25,558 nt of DNA, taken from positions 1 through 25,558 of the forward strand of contig DAINMX010000076.1 of NCBI GenBank assembly GCA_036736205.1, written 5' to 3'. Positions within the stretch are counted from its first letter, which is position 1; the number at the start of each line of letters is the position of its first letter. Below the pieces are notes generated by a model. It was given only the letters and a program-made list of their open reading frames with translations, made no database searches and was not told where the DNA came from. The position numbers and the translations under genes were made by a program. This document shows, one piece after another, positions 1 to 6,791 of this stretch. The stretch is from XYA12-FULL-58-9 sp001798605. Lineage in GTDB: Bacteria; Myxococcota; XYA12-FULL-58-9.

Positions 1-145
1 ACCATCTGCGTGGCTGCGGCTCCAGGCGTGCGATCGATTTGATTCTGGCCGGTTGATACTCGAATCAATCATTGCACTTGAACCATCTGCGTGGCTGCGG
101 CTCCAGGCGTGCGATCGATTTGATTCTGGCCGGTTGGTACTCGAA
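1..145. repeat. 81-bp tandem duplication at window edge
   Basis: Bases 1-64 recur at 82-145 with one mismatch (a56 versus g137), so the repeat period is 81 bp, exactly 27 codons. On the minus strand the unit covers the last 26 codons and the stop (65-67) of the small gene at 65-523. The outer copy therefore lies beyond the stop, in the same frame, and encodes the same peptide; the one base difference is synonymous (TAC versus TAT, both Tyr). It could be a real tandem duplication, harmless because the stop precedes it, or an assembly artefact at a contig end. Confidence 0.9.
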
Positions 146-523
146 GGAGAAATGGCGGCCCTCGAAGATGCCGTCGAGCTCATCGCCCTTGTTGTTGGCG
201 AGTCGCAACTTCAAGTTGGCGAACGCCCGACCATCGAGTAACGGAACGACGTCGGCTGTGAATCCCATGTCGATCAAATGTTGCGGCCCTCGCACGTAAC
301 GCAGCAACCGAACGTGGCCAAAGAGCGCGAGGCCCTTGTATATTTCGCTGCCACCAGGACGAGGGCAACTTCCACTCAACCATGGGCCAAATTGATGAAG
401 GTCGATGACGCGATTATCATCCCGCCACCTTCCGGCAACCCGCGTCGTTCTGCCCCCCAGCCAGCCGACAAAGCAGATCAGCAGGAGGGTAGCGGACACC
501 AGCCATTTGAGTGCCTCGTCCAT
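65..523 (-). CDS. small membrane-anchored hypothetical protein
   Basis: A 152-aa protein that I do not recognise. It begins with a short acidic stretch and one hydrophobic segment (about residues 6-24, WLVSATLLLICFVGWLGG). A soluble domain of about 120 aa follows, with basic and aromatic residues. I chose ATG 523 over the longer GTG at 574 because 524-574 looks like a short non-coding repeat (GTGGCAC...GTGCCAC). No good ribosome-binding site precedes either start. The C-terminal 26 codons and stop are duplicated just outside the gene. It is divergent from the downstream permease. It is probably a real gene, because its hydrophobic N-terminus and composition look more protein-like than the opposite strand, but the function is unknown. 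Confidence 0.5.
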   Translation of the reverse strand: MDEALKWLVSATLLLICFVGWLGGRTTRVAGRWRDDNRVIDLHQFGPWLSGSCPRPGGSEIYKGLALFGHVRLLRYVRGPQHLIDMGFTADVVPLLDGRAFANLKLRLANNKGDELDGIFEGRHFSFEYQPARIKSIARLEPQPRRWFKCND

Positions 524-528
524 GGGTG

Positions 529-576
529 CAGGGTGCCACAAATTTTGAGGACACGGCACCTGTTTTTGTGCCACTC
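529..576. repeat. short GTGGCAC/GTGCCAC inverted-repeat element
   Basis: Between the divergent genes lies an interrupted palindrome. CAGGGTGCC (529-537) pairs with GGCACCTG (about 555-562) with one bulged G. A further GTGCCAC at 568-574 echoes GTGCCAC at 533-539. The arrangement resembles short intergenic repeats found in many copies in some proteobacterial genomes, but copy number cannot be judged from one window. It could instead be an operator or an RNA hairpin. Confidence 0.35.
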
Positions 577-1549
577 TAACGCCGCCGCCAGAACACTTGT
601 CGGTGCATCGGAGTATGTCATCAATATCCCAAGATCCTCAGCGACTTTCCTGGCGTTTGGTTTGTTGGCCGTGAGTCAGTCGGGCAACATCATTCGCATC
701 TCCGATGCCCACCCGGTGGCGATTGCTGGGTGGCGGCTGTTGTTGGCGACACTCTTACTGGCACCCTTTGCTCTACGAGCAGGAGGGTTGCGGGTCCTCG
801 ACTTGCGGGGATTGTTGTTGTTGGGTGCGGCGGGAGTCACTTTGGCGCTGCACTTCTTCACCTGGATTGCGGCGGTGCAAGAGACCCAGGTGGCCAACGC
901 TGCTCTGCTTTTTTCTTTGAGTCCGGTGCTTACGGCTGCGGGGGGACGGTTGTTCTTCGGTGAGCGTGTGACGAGGCGGCTCGCGATCAGTATTGGGCTG
1001 GGAGTTCTAGGGGTCGCGGTGATCGGTTGGTCCGACCTGCGTATGGCACCCGACCACATTCTCGGTGACGGGCTGGCTCTGTTGACGGCCGTCTTTTTTG
1101 CTATCTACACGCTTTTGGGGCGTCAGTTGCGGGGGGAGTTGCCCACGGCCACCTACGTGGCATCGATCTACGGCGTGGCGGCAGTGGTGAGCTTTGGGTG
1201 GATGATGGTCGGTGACATACCTCTGGTTGATTACGAACCCAGAGATTGGTGGTGTTTCATTCTCATGGCGGCGGTGCCGACAGGAATTGGTCACACCGGC
1301 ATCAACCACGCATTGCGATATCTCTCCGCTGCGCGGTTGTCGGTGTTGACGCTGGTGGAGCCGCCCTTAGCCGCTGCGGTCGCATGGTGGGTGTGGGAGG
1401 AGTCGATTACCGGTGCCATGTTTCTCGGATTTGGCCTGATAGCAGCGGCGGTGTTGTTGTTGGTGACCGAAAGGCCGCCGATCTTGCCGACCCAATCAGG
1501 TCACCTAAAACACTTCCTTGATCCGCTGTGGGAGCAAAAGATAAGGTAA
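566..1549 (+). CDS. EamA/DMT-family permease, start unclear
   Basis: This is a drug/metabolite transporter superfamily (EamA) inner-membrane permease with about ten predicted membrane segments in two repeats, ending in a short basic tail. Segment 1 begins near base 644, and the repeat-type sequence DAHPVAIAGWRLLLATLLL follows. The substrate cannot be told from sequence. The start is a problem. The nearest in-frame ATGs are far upstream, antisense to the neighbouring gene, and the only usual start that keeps segment 1 is TTG 566, which lies in a repeat. An ATG at 615 is in another frame and gives MSSISQDPQRL; one extra T near 645-650 would join it to FLAFGLLAVSQSG. A single-base deletion, or a sequencing error, is therefore likely. 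Confidence 0.75.
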   Translation: MCHSNAAARTLVGASEYVINIPRSSATFLAFGLLAVSQSGNIIRISDAHPVAIAGWRLLLATLLLAPFALRAGGLRVLDLRGLLLLGAAGVTLALHFFTWIAAVQETQVANAALLFSLSPVLTAAGGRLFFGERVTRRLAISIGLGVLGVAVIGWSDLRMAPDHILGDGLALLTAVFFAIYTLLGRQLRGELPTATYVASIYGVAAVVSFGWMMVGDIPLVDYEPRDWWCFILMAAVPTGIGHTGINHALRYLSAARLSVLTLVEPPLAAAVAWWVWEESITGAMFLGFGLIAAAVLLLVTERPPILPTQSGHLKHFLDPLWEQKIR

Positions 1550-1593
1550 CCCGGCTCGACGAAACACACATCGGCCGACACGCGGAGGGCCCA

Positions 1594-2337
1594 ATGATTT
1601 TCAAAAAGTTCTGGTCTTCATTTCGTGCCCAGCTCAACAAGCTGGCCAATCTCTTCTGGGAGGCCGATCCGATCGCCCAGATGCGCTACGAGTACGATCT
1701 CGCCGTCCAGCAGATTAAAGAAGGACGCGAGGGGTTGGAGATGTATCGTGGCCTGGTCGAGCGAGTGTCACGCCAGGTGAAAGATGGCGAGCAAGCTCTC
1801 AAGAAACTGCAGGCCCAGGCCAAGGCTTATCTCCAGGCGGGGGATCGTGAAACGGCCGCGAAGTTCGCGCTGCAATTGCAGAAGAAGAAGGAGGAGGTGG
1901 CGCAAAACCGCGAGCAGCTGGATATGCACGAGACCGCGTACGAGAACAATCTTAAGAAGATCAAAAACGCCAACAAGAAGCTCATCGAAGTGCGGGAGAA
2001 GATTCAGCGTTACGACGCCGAGCTGAAGATGGCAGAGGCAGAGGCAGAGATCGCCAAGCTCTCGGAGAGCTTCGACATGAATGTCACCACGGACTTCGGT
2101 GAGATCGAGACCGTCGTGCAACAGCGGATCGACAAGGCCCGTGGCTCCGTTCGGGTCTCTGCCGACATGTCCCAGAAGGGCGTCGCTGACATCGAAGCTG
2201 AAGAGCGTATGGAAGGTGCGCTCGCTGAGCAGGCGCTCGAAGACCTCGAGATCGAGCTCGGCATGAAGACACCCGAGACGACACCGATGGTCGAGACCGA
2301 CAAAGAGCTTGGACCCGCCACCGTCAACGAGAGATAA
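1594..2337 (+). CDS. pspA: PspA/IM30 family membrane-stress protein
   Basis: A 247-aa PspA/IM30 family protein. It starts at ATG 1594, preceded by GGAGGG at 1584-1589. The N-terminus (IFKKFWSSFRAQLNKLANLF) is an amphipathic helix of the kind that binds membranes. A long charged coiled coil occupies about residues 25-190 (QLQKKKEEVAQNREQLD and so on), and the tail is acidic. The length is close to the family norm of about 220-260 aa. PspA, Vipp1 and ESCRT-III share a fold and form membrane-remodelling polymers (established knowledge). It is the first gene of a plus-strand cluster with a substrate-binding/OmpA fusion, an ABC transporter and a AAA+ ATPase. No PspF, PspB or PspC is present, so this is not the enterobacterial psp operon. 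Confidence 0.93.
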   Translation: MIFKKFWSSFRAQLNKLANLFWEADPIAQMRYEYDLAVQQIKEGREGLEMYRGLVERVSRQVKDGEQALKKLQAQAKAYLQAGDRETAAKFALQLQKKKEEVAQNREQLDMHETAYENNLKKIKNANKKLIEVREKIQRYDAELKMAEAEAEIAKLSESFDMNVTTDFGEIETVVQQRIDKARGSVRVSADMSQKGVADIEAEERMEGALAEQALEDLEIELGMKTPETTPMVETDKELGPATVNER

Positions 2338-2424
2338 TATCGGCTTCGCAAGATGAGGAGCGACTGCCTGCGAGCAAGCGTTCCGGCGAGGCTCAAAGAA
2401 ACCATCAACACGAGGGAATAGATC

Positions 2425-4158
2425 ATGGCAGACGCTGCTGGTAAGCCCAAGGCTGGATTTTATTTGGCAATATTTTTGGTTATCGCCTCTCTCGGCGGCT
2501 ACGCCGCGTGGCGTTACACGTCTTCGTCAACGGATGGCGCGGCGCAACAGGGTGATGCCACCCTCGACGACCTCAAACAGATTGTTGGCCAAGCTGCCGA
2601 AGCAGCAGACACCAATGGCATCACCACCGTCAAAGAATACGAATACGTCGCGAGCCAGAAACTTCCCGAGGTCAAGGGCATCTCCAATTACAAAGAGATG
2701 AAAGAGCGTACGGTGAAGTTCTCGATCAACGTCTGGGCTGGTTGGGCACCCATCATCTACGCTAACGAAGGATTCTCGGCAAAGAAGGTGTGGAAGGGTG
2801 CCGACGGCAAGCCATTCAAGGTCGAGATCGTGCTCATCGACGATCCTGTTGCTATGCGTGACGCCTTCGCTGCCGGTGAAGTGCACATCGGTTGGGCCAC
2901 GGTCGACATGTTGCCCCTTCTGGTCCAAGGTCTCGCCAGTGACTCGCGCGTCATGCCGCGCGTGGTACAGCAAATCGATTGGTCAAATGGTGGCGACGGC
3001 ATCGTTGTTCGCGACAGCATCAAAACCATGAGTGATCTGCGTGGCAAGAGCATGGTTCTGGCGCAGAACTCACCCTCCCACTTTTTCGCTCTCAATGCCT
3101 TGATCAACGCTGGCGTGCAGCCAGGCGAGGTCGACTTCAAGTTCACCAAGGATGCATTCGCAGCGGCCGCGGCGTTCAATGGCGACAAGTCCATTGCCGC
3201 GGTGGTATCTTGGGCACCGGACATCTACAACCTCGAAAAGGTTCAGGGCAACAAGCTGCTGGTTACCACAGGCACCGCCAACAAGCTCATCGCTGACGTT
3301 TGGTATGCGCGCGCGGATTTCGCCAAGGATCACCCCGACATCGTCGAAGGTATCGTGCGCGGCATCTTCGACGCCATGGTGGAGCTCAAGACCCAGGAGA
3401 ACAAGGGCCAAGTGGCCAAGTGGATGGCCGAAGGCTACTCGATTCCGCAGGATGAAACCCTCGGTATGCTCGGTGACGCCCATTGGACCAATTTCGCTGA
3501 GAACAAGGCGTTCTTCCTCGACCGCAACAACCCCACCAATTTCGAGCGGACCTACAACACCGCATTCTATCTCTATCGTAAGATCGGCGCGGTCTCGAAC
3601 AAGGTGTCCTTCGATGAGATCATGGATTTCTCGTACATCAAGAAGCTGCGCAGTGTGCCAAAGTATGCGGAGCAACAGGACGAGTACGACATTCGTTTCG
3701 CGCCGATGTCCGCGGGGTCCATTCAAGCCGAGAGCGACGAGATTCTCACCAAGACAGTTGTCATCCATTTCTATCCCAACTCCTGGGATATCAACAAAAC
3801 CGTCACCAAGAATGAGACGGACAAAAAGGAGACGGTTCTCTACGATCCCAACGTCGATTTTGTGCTCGAAGAGGTTGGCAAGCTTGCCGGGCAATACGGT
3901 GCTGCCCGGATTGTGATTGAAGGGCACACCGACTCGTCCATGCAAGGACGGGTGCCCCCGGAGTTGGTCAGGGAGCTGTCGACGAATCGCGCCAACTCGG
4001 TCAAGGAGGGCCTGGTCAAGAAATTCAAGAAGCTCCAGCCCAATCAATTCTCGGCCGTCGGCATGGGTTGGGATCGACCAGCCGACTCGAGTGATGCGAT
4101 GAACCAGGCCAAGAACCGTCGGGTGGAGATCAAGGTCTATCCGGCAGAGGCGATGTAG
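2425..4158 (+). CDS. membrane-anchored ABC substrate-binding protein fused to OmpA domain
   Basis: A 577-aa fusion starting at ATG 2425 with GAGGGA upstream. Residues 11-29 form a membrane segment without an obvious signal peptidase site, so it is probably an uncleaved anchor. About 60 charged residues follow. Residues about 92-400 resemble NMT1/SsuA/TauA-type periplasmic binding proteins (INVWAGWAPIIYANEGF; DDPVAMRDAFAAGEVHIGWA; SDLRGKSMVLAQNSPSHFF). Residues about 445-577 are an OmpA C-terminal peptidoglycan-binding domain with GHTDSS (500-505), RANSVKEGL and NRRVEI (564-569). The permease and ATPase follow directly. I infer that the binding protein is held between inner membrane and peptidoglycan. 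The ligand is unknown, and the domain could be a sensor rather than a solute receptor. Confidence 0.9.
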   Translation: MADAAGKPKAGFYLAIFLVIASLGGYAAWRYTSSSTDGAAQQGDATLDDLKQIVGQAAEAADTNGITTVKEYEYVASQKLPEVKGISNYKEMKERTVKFSINVWAGWAPIIYANEGFSAKKVWKGADGKPFKVEIVLIDDPVAMRDAFAAGEVHIGWATVDMLPLLVQGLASDSRVMPRVVQQIDWSNGGDGIVVRDSIKTMSDLRGKSMVLAQNSPSHFFALNALINAGVQPGEVDFKFTKDAFAAAAAFNGDKSIAAVVSWAPDIYNLEKVQGNKLLVTTGTANKLIADVWYARADFAKDHPDIVEGIVRGIFDAMVELKTQENKGQVAKWMAEGYSIPQDETLGMLGDAHWTNFAENKAFFLDRNNPTNFERTYNTAFYLYRKIGAVSNKVSFDEIMDFSYIKKLRSVPKYAEQQDEYDIRFAPMSAGSIQAESDEILTKTVVIHFYPNSWDINKTVTKNETDKKETVLYDPNVDFVLEEVGKLAGQYGAARIVIEGHTDSSMQGRVPPELVRELSTNRANSVKEGLVKKFKKLQPNQFSAVGMGWDRPADSSDAMNQAKNRRVEIKVYPAEAM

Positions 4159-4162
4159 GATC

Positions 4163-4978
4163 GTGGGAAAATTATGGGCCAAGCTTTTCGCTTTTCGCGA
4201 GGAGCCGCCGAAGATGCTGGGTTATGCCTTGGGCGTATCCTGCATCGTTTTGATCGTTGGGGCTTGGTTTCTTCTCACCCTTGGTGAAGAGGCGGAGAGC
4301 CGGATCATTTCACCCACGATTCTCCAGAGTCCCTGGGAGGTGGTGGCGAGCCTGCCAAGCTTGATCATCGAGCGAAAATTGTTGGAGAGCATTGGTGCAA
4401 CCCTCTGGCGGGTCATCTTAGGATTCTCGTTGGCGGTGTTGATTGGGGTGCCGCTCGGGATGGCTGCTGGTACCTGGCGATCGGCGCGAGCGTTTTTGGC
4501 ACCTGTAGTTTTGTATGGCCGCAATATGCCGCTCGCCGCTCTGATTCCGCTTACGGTGTTGTGGTTCGGGATAGGTGAGTTCCAGAAGGTCATGTTCATA
4601 TTCATTGCCTGCGTGCCATTTATAACCGCGGACGCGGCTTCAGCGGTGATGGGCATTCATGATCGGTACGTTGAGACGGCACAGACATTGGGAGCATCGT
4701 CGCGACAAATTGCATTCAAGGTTCTTGCACCGCTCGCTCTTCCCGACATCTTCGTCGGTCTGCGGCACTTGTTTGGTTTGGCCTTCGGCTACATCATGCT
4801 CGTCGAGCTCTTCGACGCAAAGGCAGGCCTCGGTTATCTCATTTCTGTGAGTCAGAGGTTGGGGCCAAGGGCGCACATCTACCTCATCCTCATCATCATT
4901 GGCATCTTGGCCTACGGAATCGACAGGCTGTTGGCCTTTTTCCAGCGCGGGTTGTTCCCGTATCGATCTGAAGAATGA
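4163..4978 (+). CDS. ABC transporter permease, SsuC/TauC type
   Basis: A 271-aa inner-membrane permease of the BPD_transp_1 family, like SsuC and TauC, with about six membrane segments. The cytoplasmic EAA loop, which docks the ATPase, is visible as VETAQTLGASSRQIAFKVLA followed by PLALPDIFVGLR. The start is either GTG 4163, four bases after the preceding stop, or in-frame ATG 4214 (residue 18), which has a better ribosome site (GAGGAG near 4199-4204). The stop overlaps the next start (ATGA, 4975-4978), so translation is coupled to the ATPase. Homologues import sulfonates, nitrate or thiamin precursors. The substrate here is not predictable, and the peptidoglycan-tethered binding partner makes an ordinary importer role uncertain. 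Confidence 0.92.
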   Translation: MGKLWAKLFAFREEPPKMLGYALGVSCIVLIVGAWFLLTLGEEAESRIISPTILQSPWEVVASLPSLIIERKLLESIGATLWRVILGFSLAVLIGVPLGMAAGTWRSARAFLAPVVLYGRNMPLAALIPLTVLWFGIGEFQKVMFIFIACVPFITADAASAVMGIHDRYVETAQTLGASSRQIAFKVLAPLALPDIFVGLRHLFGLAFGYIMLVELFDAKAGLGYLISVSQRLGPRAHIYLILIIIGILAYGIDRLLAFFQRGLFPYRSEE

Positions 4979-5889
4979 CCGACGACAAATCCGTAGACAA
5001 CAACCCCCAGGTTGCAGAGGGCAAAGTCGCCGCTGTGGCCACGGAGGCAGGGGACAAGAATTCCCGTGCGGAGGGGCTTTCCCGCATCGTCGAATTCAAA
5101 AACGTCACGAAAAGATTTGGCGATGGACCAGATGCCTTCACCGCCGTCAAGGATATCAACTTCGCGGTCGAAGATCTGCCAGGACGGGGAGAGTTTGTGG
5201 CCGTCTTGGGACCGTCGGGTTGTGGTAAGTCGACTGTGTTGCGGTTGATCGCTGGGCTTGCGCCGCACCATCCAGCGACGTCGGGAGAGGTCTTGGTCGG
5301 TGGCAAACCTATCCCCGGGCCTGGCGCAGATCGCGGCATGGTGTTTCAGGATTACACCTCCTTTGATCACCGCTCGGTGCTGGACAACGTCGCTTTTGGA
5401 CTGGAGTGTCGTGGTGTGGACAAGGCCGCGCGGTATGAGCTCGCGCGTCAGTGGATCGGCAAAGTGGGGCTGAGTGTCGACAAGGACGCCGACAAATATC
5501 CGCATCAACTCTCGGGCGGTATGCGTCAGCGGGTGGCGATTGCTCGGACATTGATTCTCAGGCCGAGGATCATCCTCATGGACGAGCCCTTTGGGGCACT
5601 TGATCCGTCGACGCGACTGCGCATGCAGGATCTGTTGATCGAGCTGTGGCGGGAGCTCGAGGCCACAGTGTTTTTTGTGACGCATTCCATCGAGGAGGCC
5701 GTCTACTTGGGCGATCGCGTCTATATCCTTTCGGCTTCGCCAGGCACAATCCTCGAGGAGCTCGGGGTGCCGTATCCCGATTTCCCGGCAAAAGAGATGC
5801 AACGGGATCCGCACTTTCTTGATTACGTGTTCAAGATTCGCGACACGATTGAAAGCCTCGAGTCTTCCGACCGAGCGGGCGATGATTAA
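4975..5889 (+). CDS. ABC transporter ATPase, SsuB/TauB type
   Basis: A 304-aa nucleotide-binding subunit that pairs with the preceding permease. It has Walker A GPSGCGKST (79-87), a Q-loop in VFQDYTSFDH, signature LSGG (179-182), Walker B ILMDEP with D203 and E204, a D-loop (GALD) and the switch H237. All catalytic residues are present. The first ~37 residues, before the ABC fold begins at IVEFKNVTKRF, are a charged extension not typical of SsuB. Its ATG overlaps the permease stop, and its own stop overlaps the next start by one base (TAATG). The assignment to the nitrate/sulfonate/taurine class follows the family pattern (SIEEAVYLGDRVYILS); the substrate is unknown. Confidence 0.94.
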   Translation: MTDDKSVDNNPQVAEGKVAAVATEAGDKNSRAEGLSRIVEFKNVTKRFGDGPDAFTAVKDINFAVEDLPGRGEFVAVLGPSGCGKSTVLRLIAGLAPHHPATSGEVLVGGKPIPGPGADRGMVFQDYTSFDHRSVLDNVAFGLECRGVDKAARYELARQWIGKVGLSVDKDADKYPHQLSGGMRQRVAIARTLILRPRIILMDEPFGALDPSTRLRMQDLLIELWRELEATVFFVTHSIEEAVYLGDRVYILSASPGTILEELGVPYPDFPAKEMQRDPHFLDYVFKIRDTIESLESSDRAGDD

Positions 5890-6791
5890 TGGGTGAGAGC
5901 ATTAGAAAACAAATGGGCGCCGGGTTGTGGGACTATCTCAAGGAGGCGTTCTTTTTTCGCTGGAACCTGTTGGCGTTGGCTGGTGTGACTGTTGCTGCGG
6001 TCATGAGCCCGTCTCCCGATATTCTGTTGCCTCTCGTTGCCGCTGGCGAGCTTGCGTATCTTGCCGGTCTCACCTCGATCCCCCGATTTCGTTCAGCCAT
6101 CGACGCCAAAAGGCACGCGGAGAAGAACGCGAGCCCCAAAGAGACGCCCCGGGGATCGCAAAACAATCTCAAGACACTGGGCGCAATGTTCAATGGGCTC
6201 AGCCCCGCTTCACAACAACGTTTCGAACGTTTGCGTGAGCGCTGTGCGTCGATGCAGCAAATTGCCCACGGTGTGCGCGGGGCCACAGGTCCCGGTGACA
6301 GCCATGCGGATGAGTTGCGGGAGCCTGCATTGGACAAGCTCCTCTGGGCATTTTTGCGTCTTCTCTTTTCACAACAAGCTTTGTCACGGTTTCTCGCGGC
6401 GACCGACGAGCCGGCTTTGAAGACCCAACTGGCAGCCTTGGAGACGCGTATGACCGATGCTGCGCAGCGCAGCAATGAGCGCATCGTCAATTCGCTGCGC
6501 GACAGCATCATCACTGCCAAGCTGCGCTTGGATAACTATCGGAGTGCGCAGGCGAACGCCGAGTTTGTTAGTGTCGAGCTCGATCGCATCGAGGGCAAAA
6601 TCCAGGCGATCAGTGAGATGGCTGTTGGTCATCAGGATGCGGACTACATCTCCAGTCAGGTCGACTCGGTGGCCGATAGCATGACTCACACCGAAGAGGC
6701 GATTCGTGAGCTCAACAGCATCACGGGTCTTTCGAGCGACATGGAAGCGCCGCCAATTATGTCGACAGATCTAGACCGGGTGGTGCAATGA
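5889..6791 (+). CDS. hypothetical membrane-hairpin coiled-coil protein
   Basis: A 300-aa protein with no family I recognise. It has two membrane segments near the N-terminus (about 21-39 and 43-61) separated by a very short polar turn, MSPSPD, so they form a hairpin with both ends on the same side, probably cytoplasmic. The rest is helical and charged, with likely coiled coil from about residue 170 to 275 (LETRMTDAAQRSNERIVNSL; FVSVELDRIEGKIQAISEMA). Its start overlaps the ATPase stop by one base, and its stop overlaps the AAA+ start (ATGA). The tight coupling suggests it works with the AAA+ ATPase or PspA, perhaps as a membrane receptor. That role is inference. Confidence 0.85.
   Translation: MGESIRKQMGAGLWDYLKEAFFFRWNLLALAGVTVAAVMSPSPDILLPLVAAGELAYLAGLTSIPRFRSAIDAKRHAEKNASPKETPRGSQNNLKTLGAMFNGLSPASQQRFERLRERCASMQQIAHGVRGATGPGDSHADELREPALDKLLWAFLRLLFSQQALSRFLAATDEPALKTQLAALETRMTDAAQRSNERIVNSLRDSIITAKLRLDNYRSAQANAEFVSVELDRIEGKIQAISEMAVGHQDADYISSQVDSVADSMTHTEEAIRELNSITGLSSDMEAPPIMSTDLDRVVQ

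Noticed and set aside
278..565. N-terminal extension of the EamA permease from ATG 278
   Set aside because: It would run antisense across the small membrane protein gene, and the sequence is unlike any permease N-terminus.
3070..4182. 370-aa open frame on the minus strand
   Set aside because: It is the mirror of the binding-protein/OmpA gene, whose motifs are clear on the plus strand; no domain is seen.
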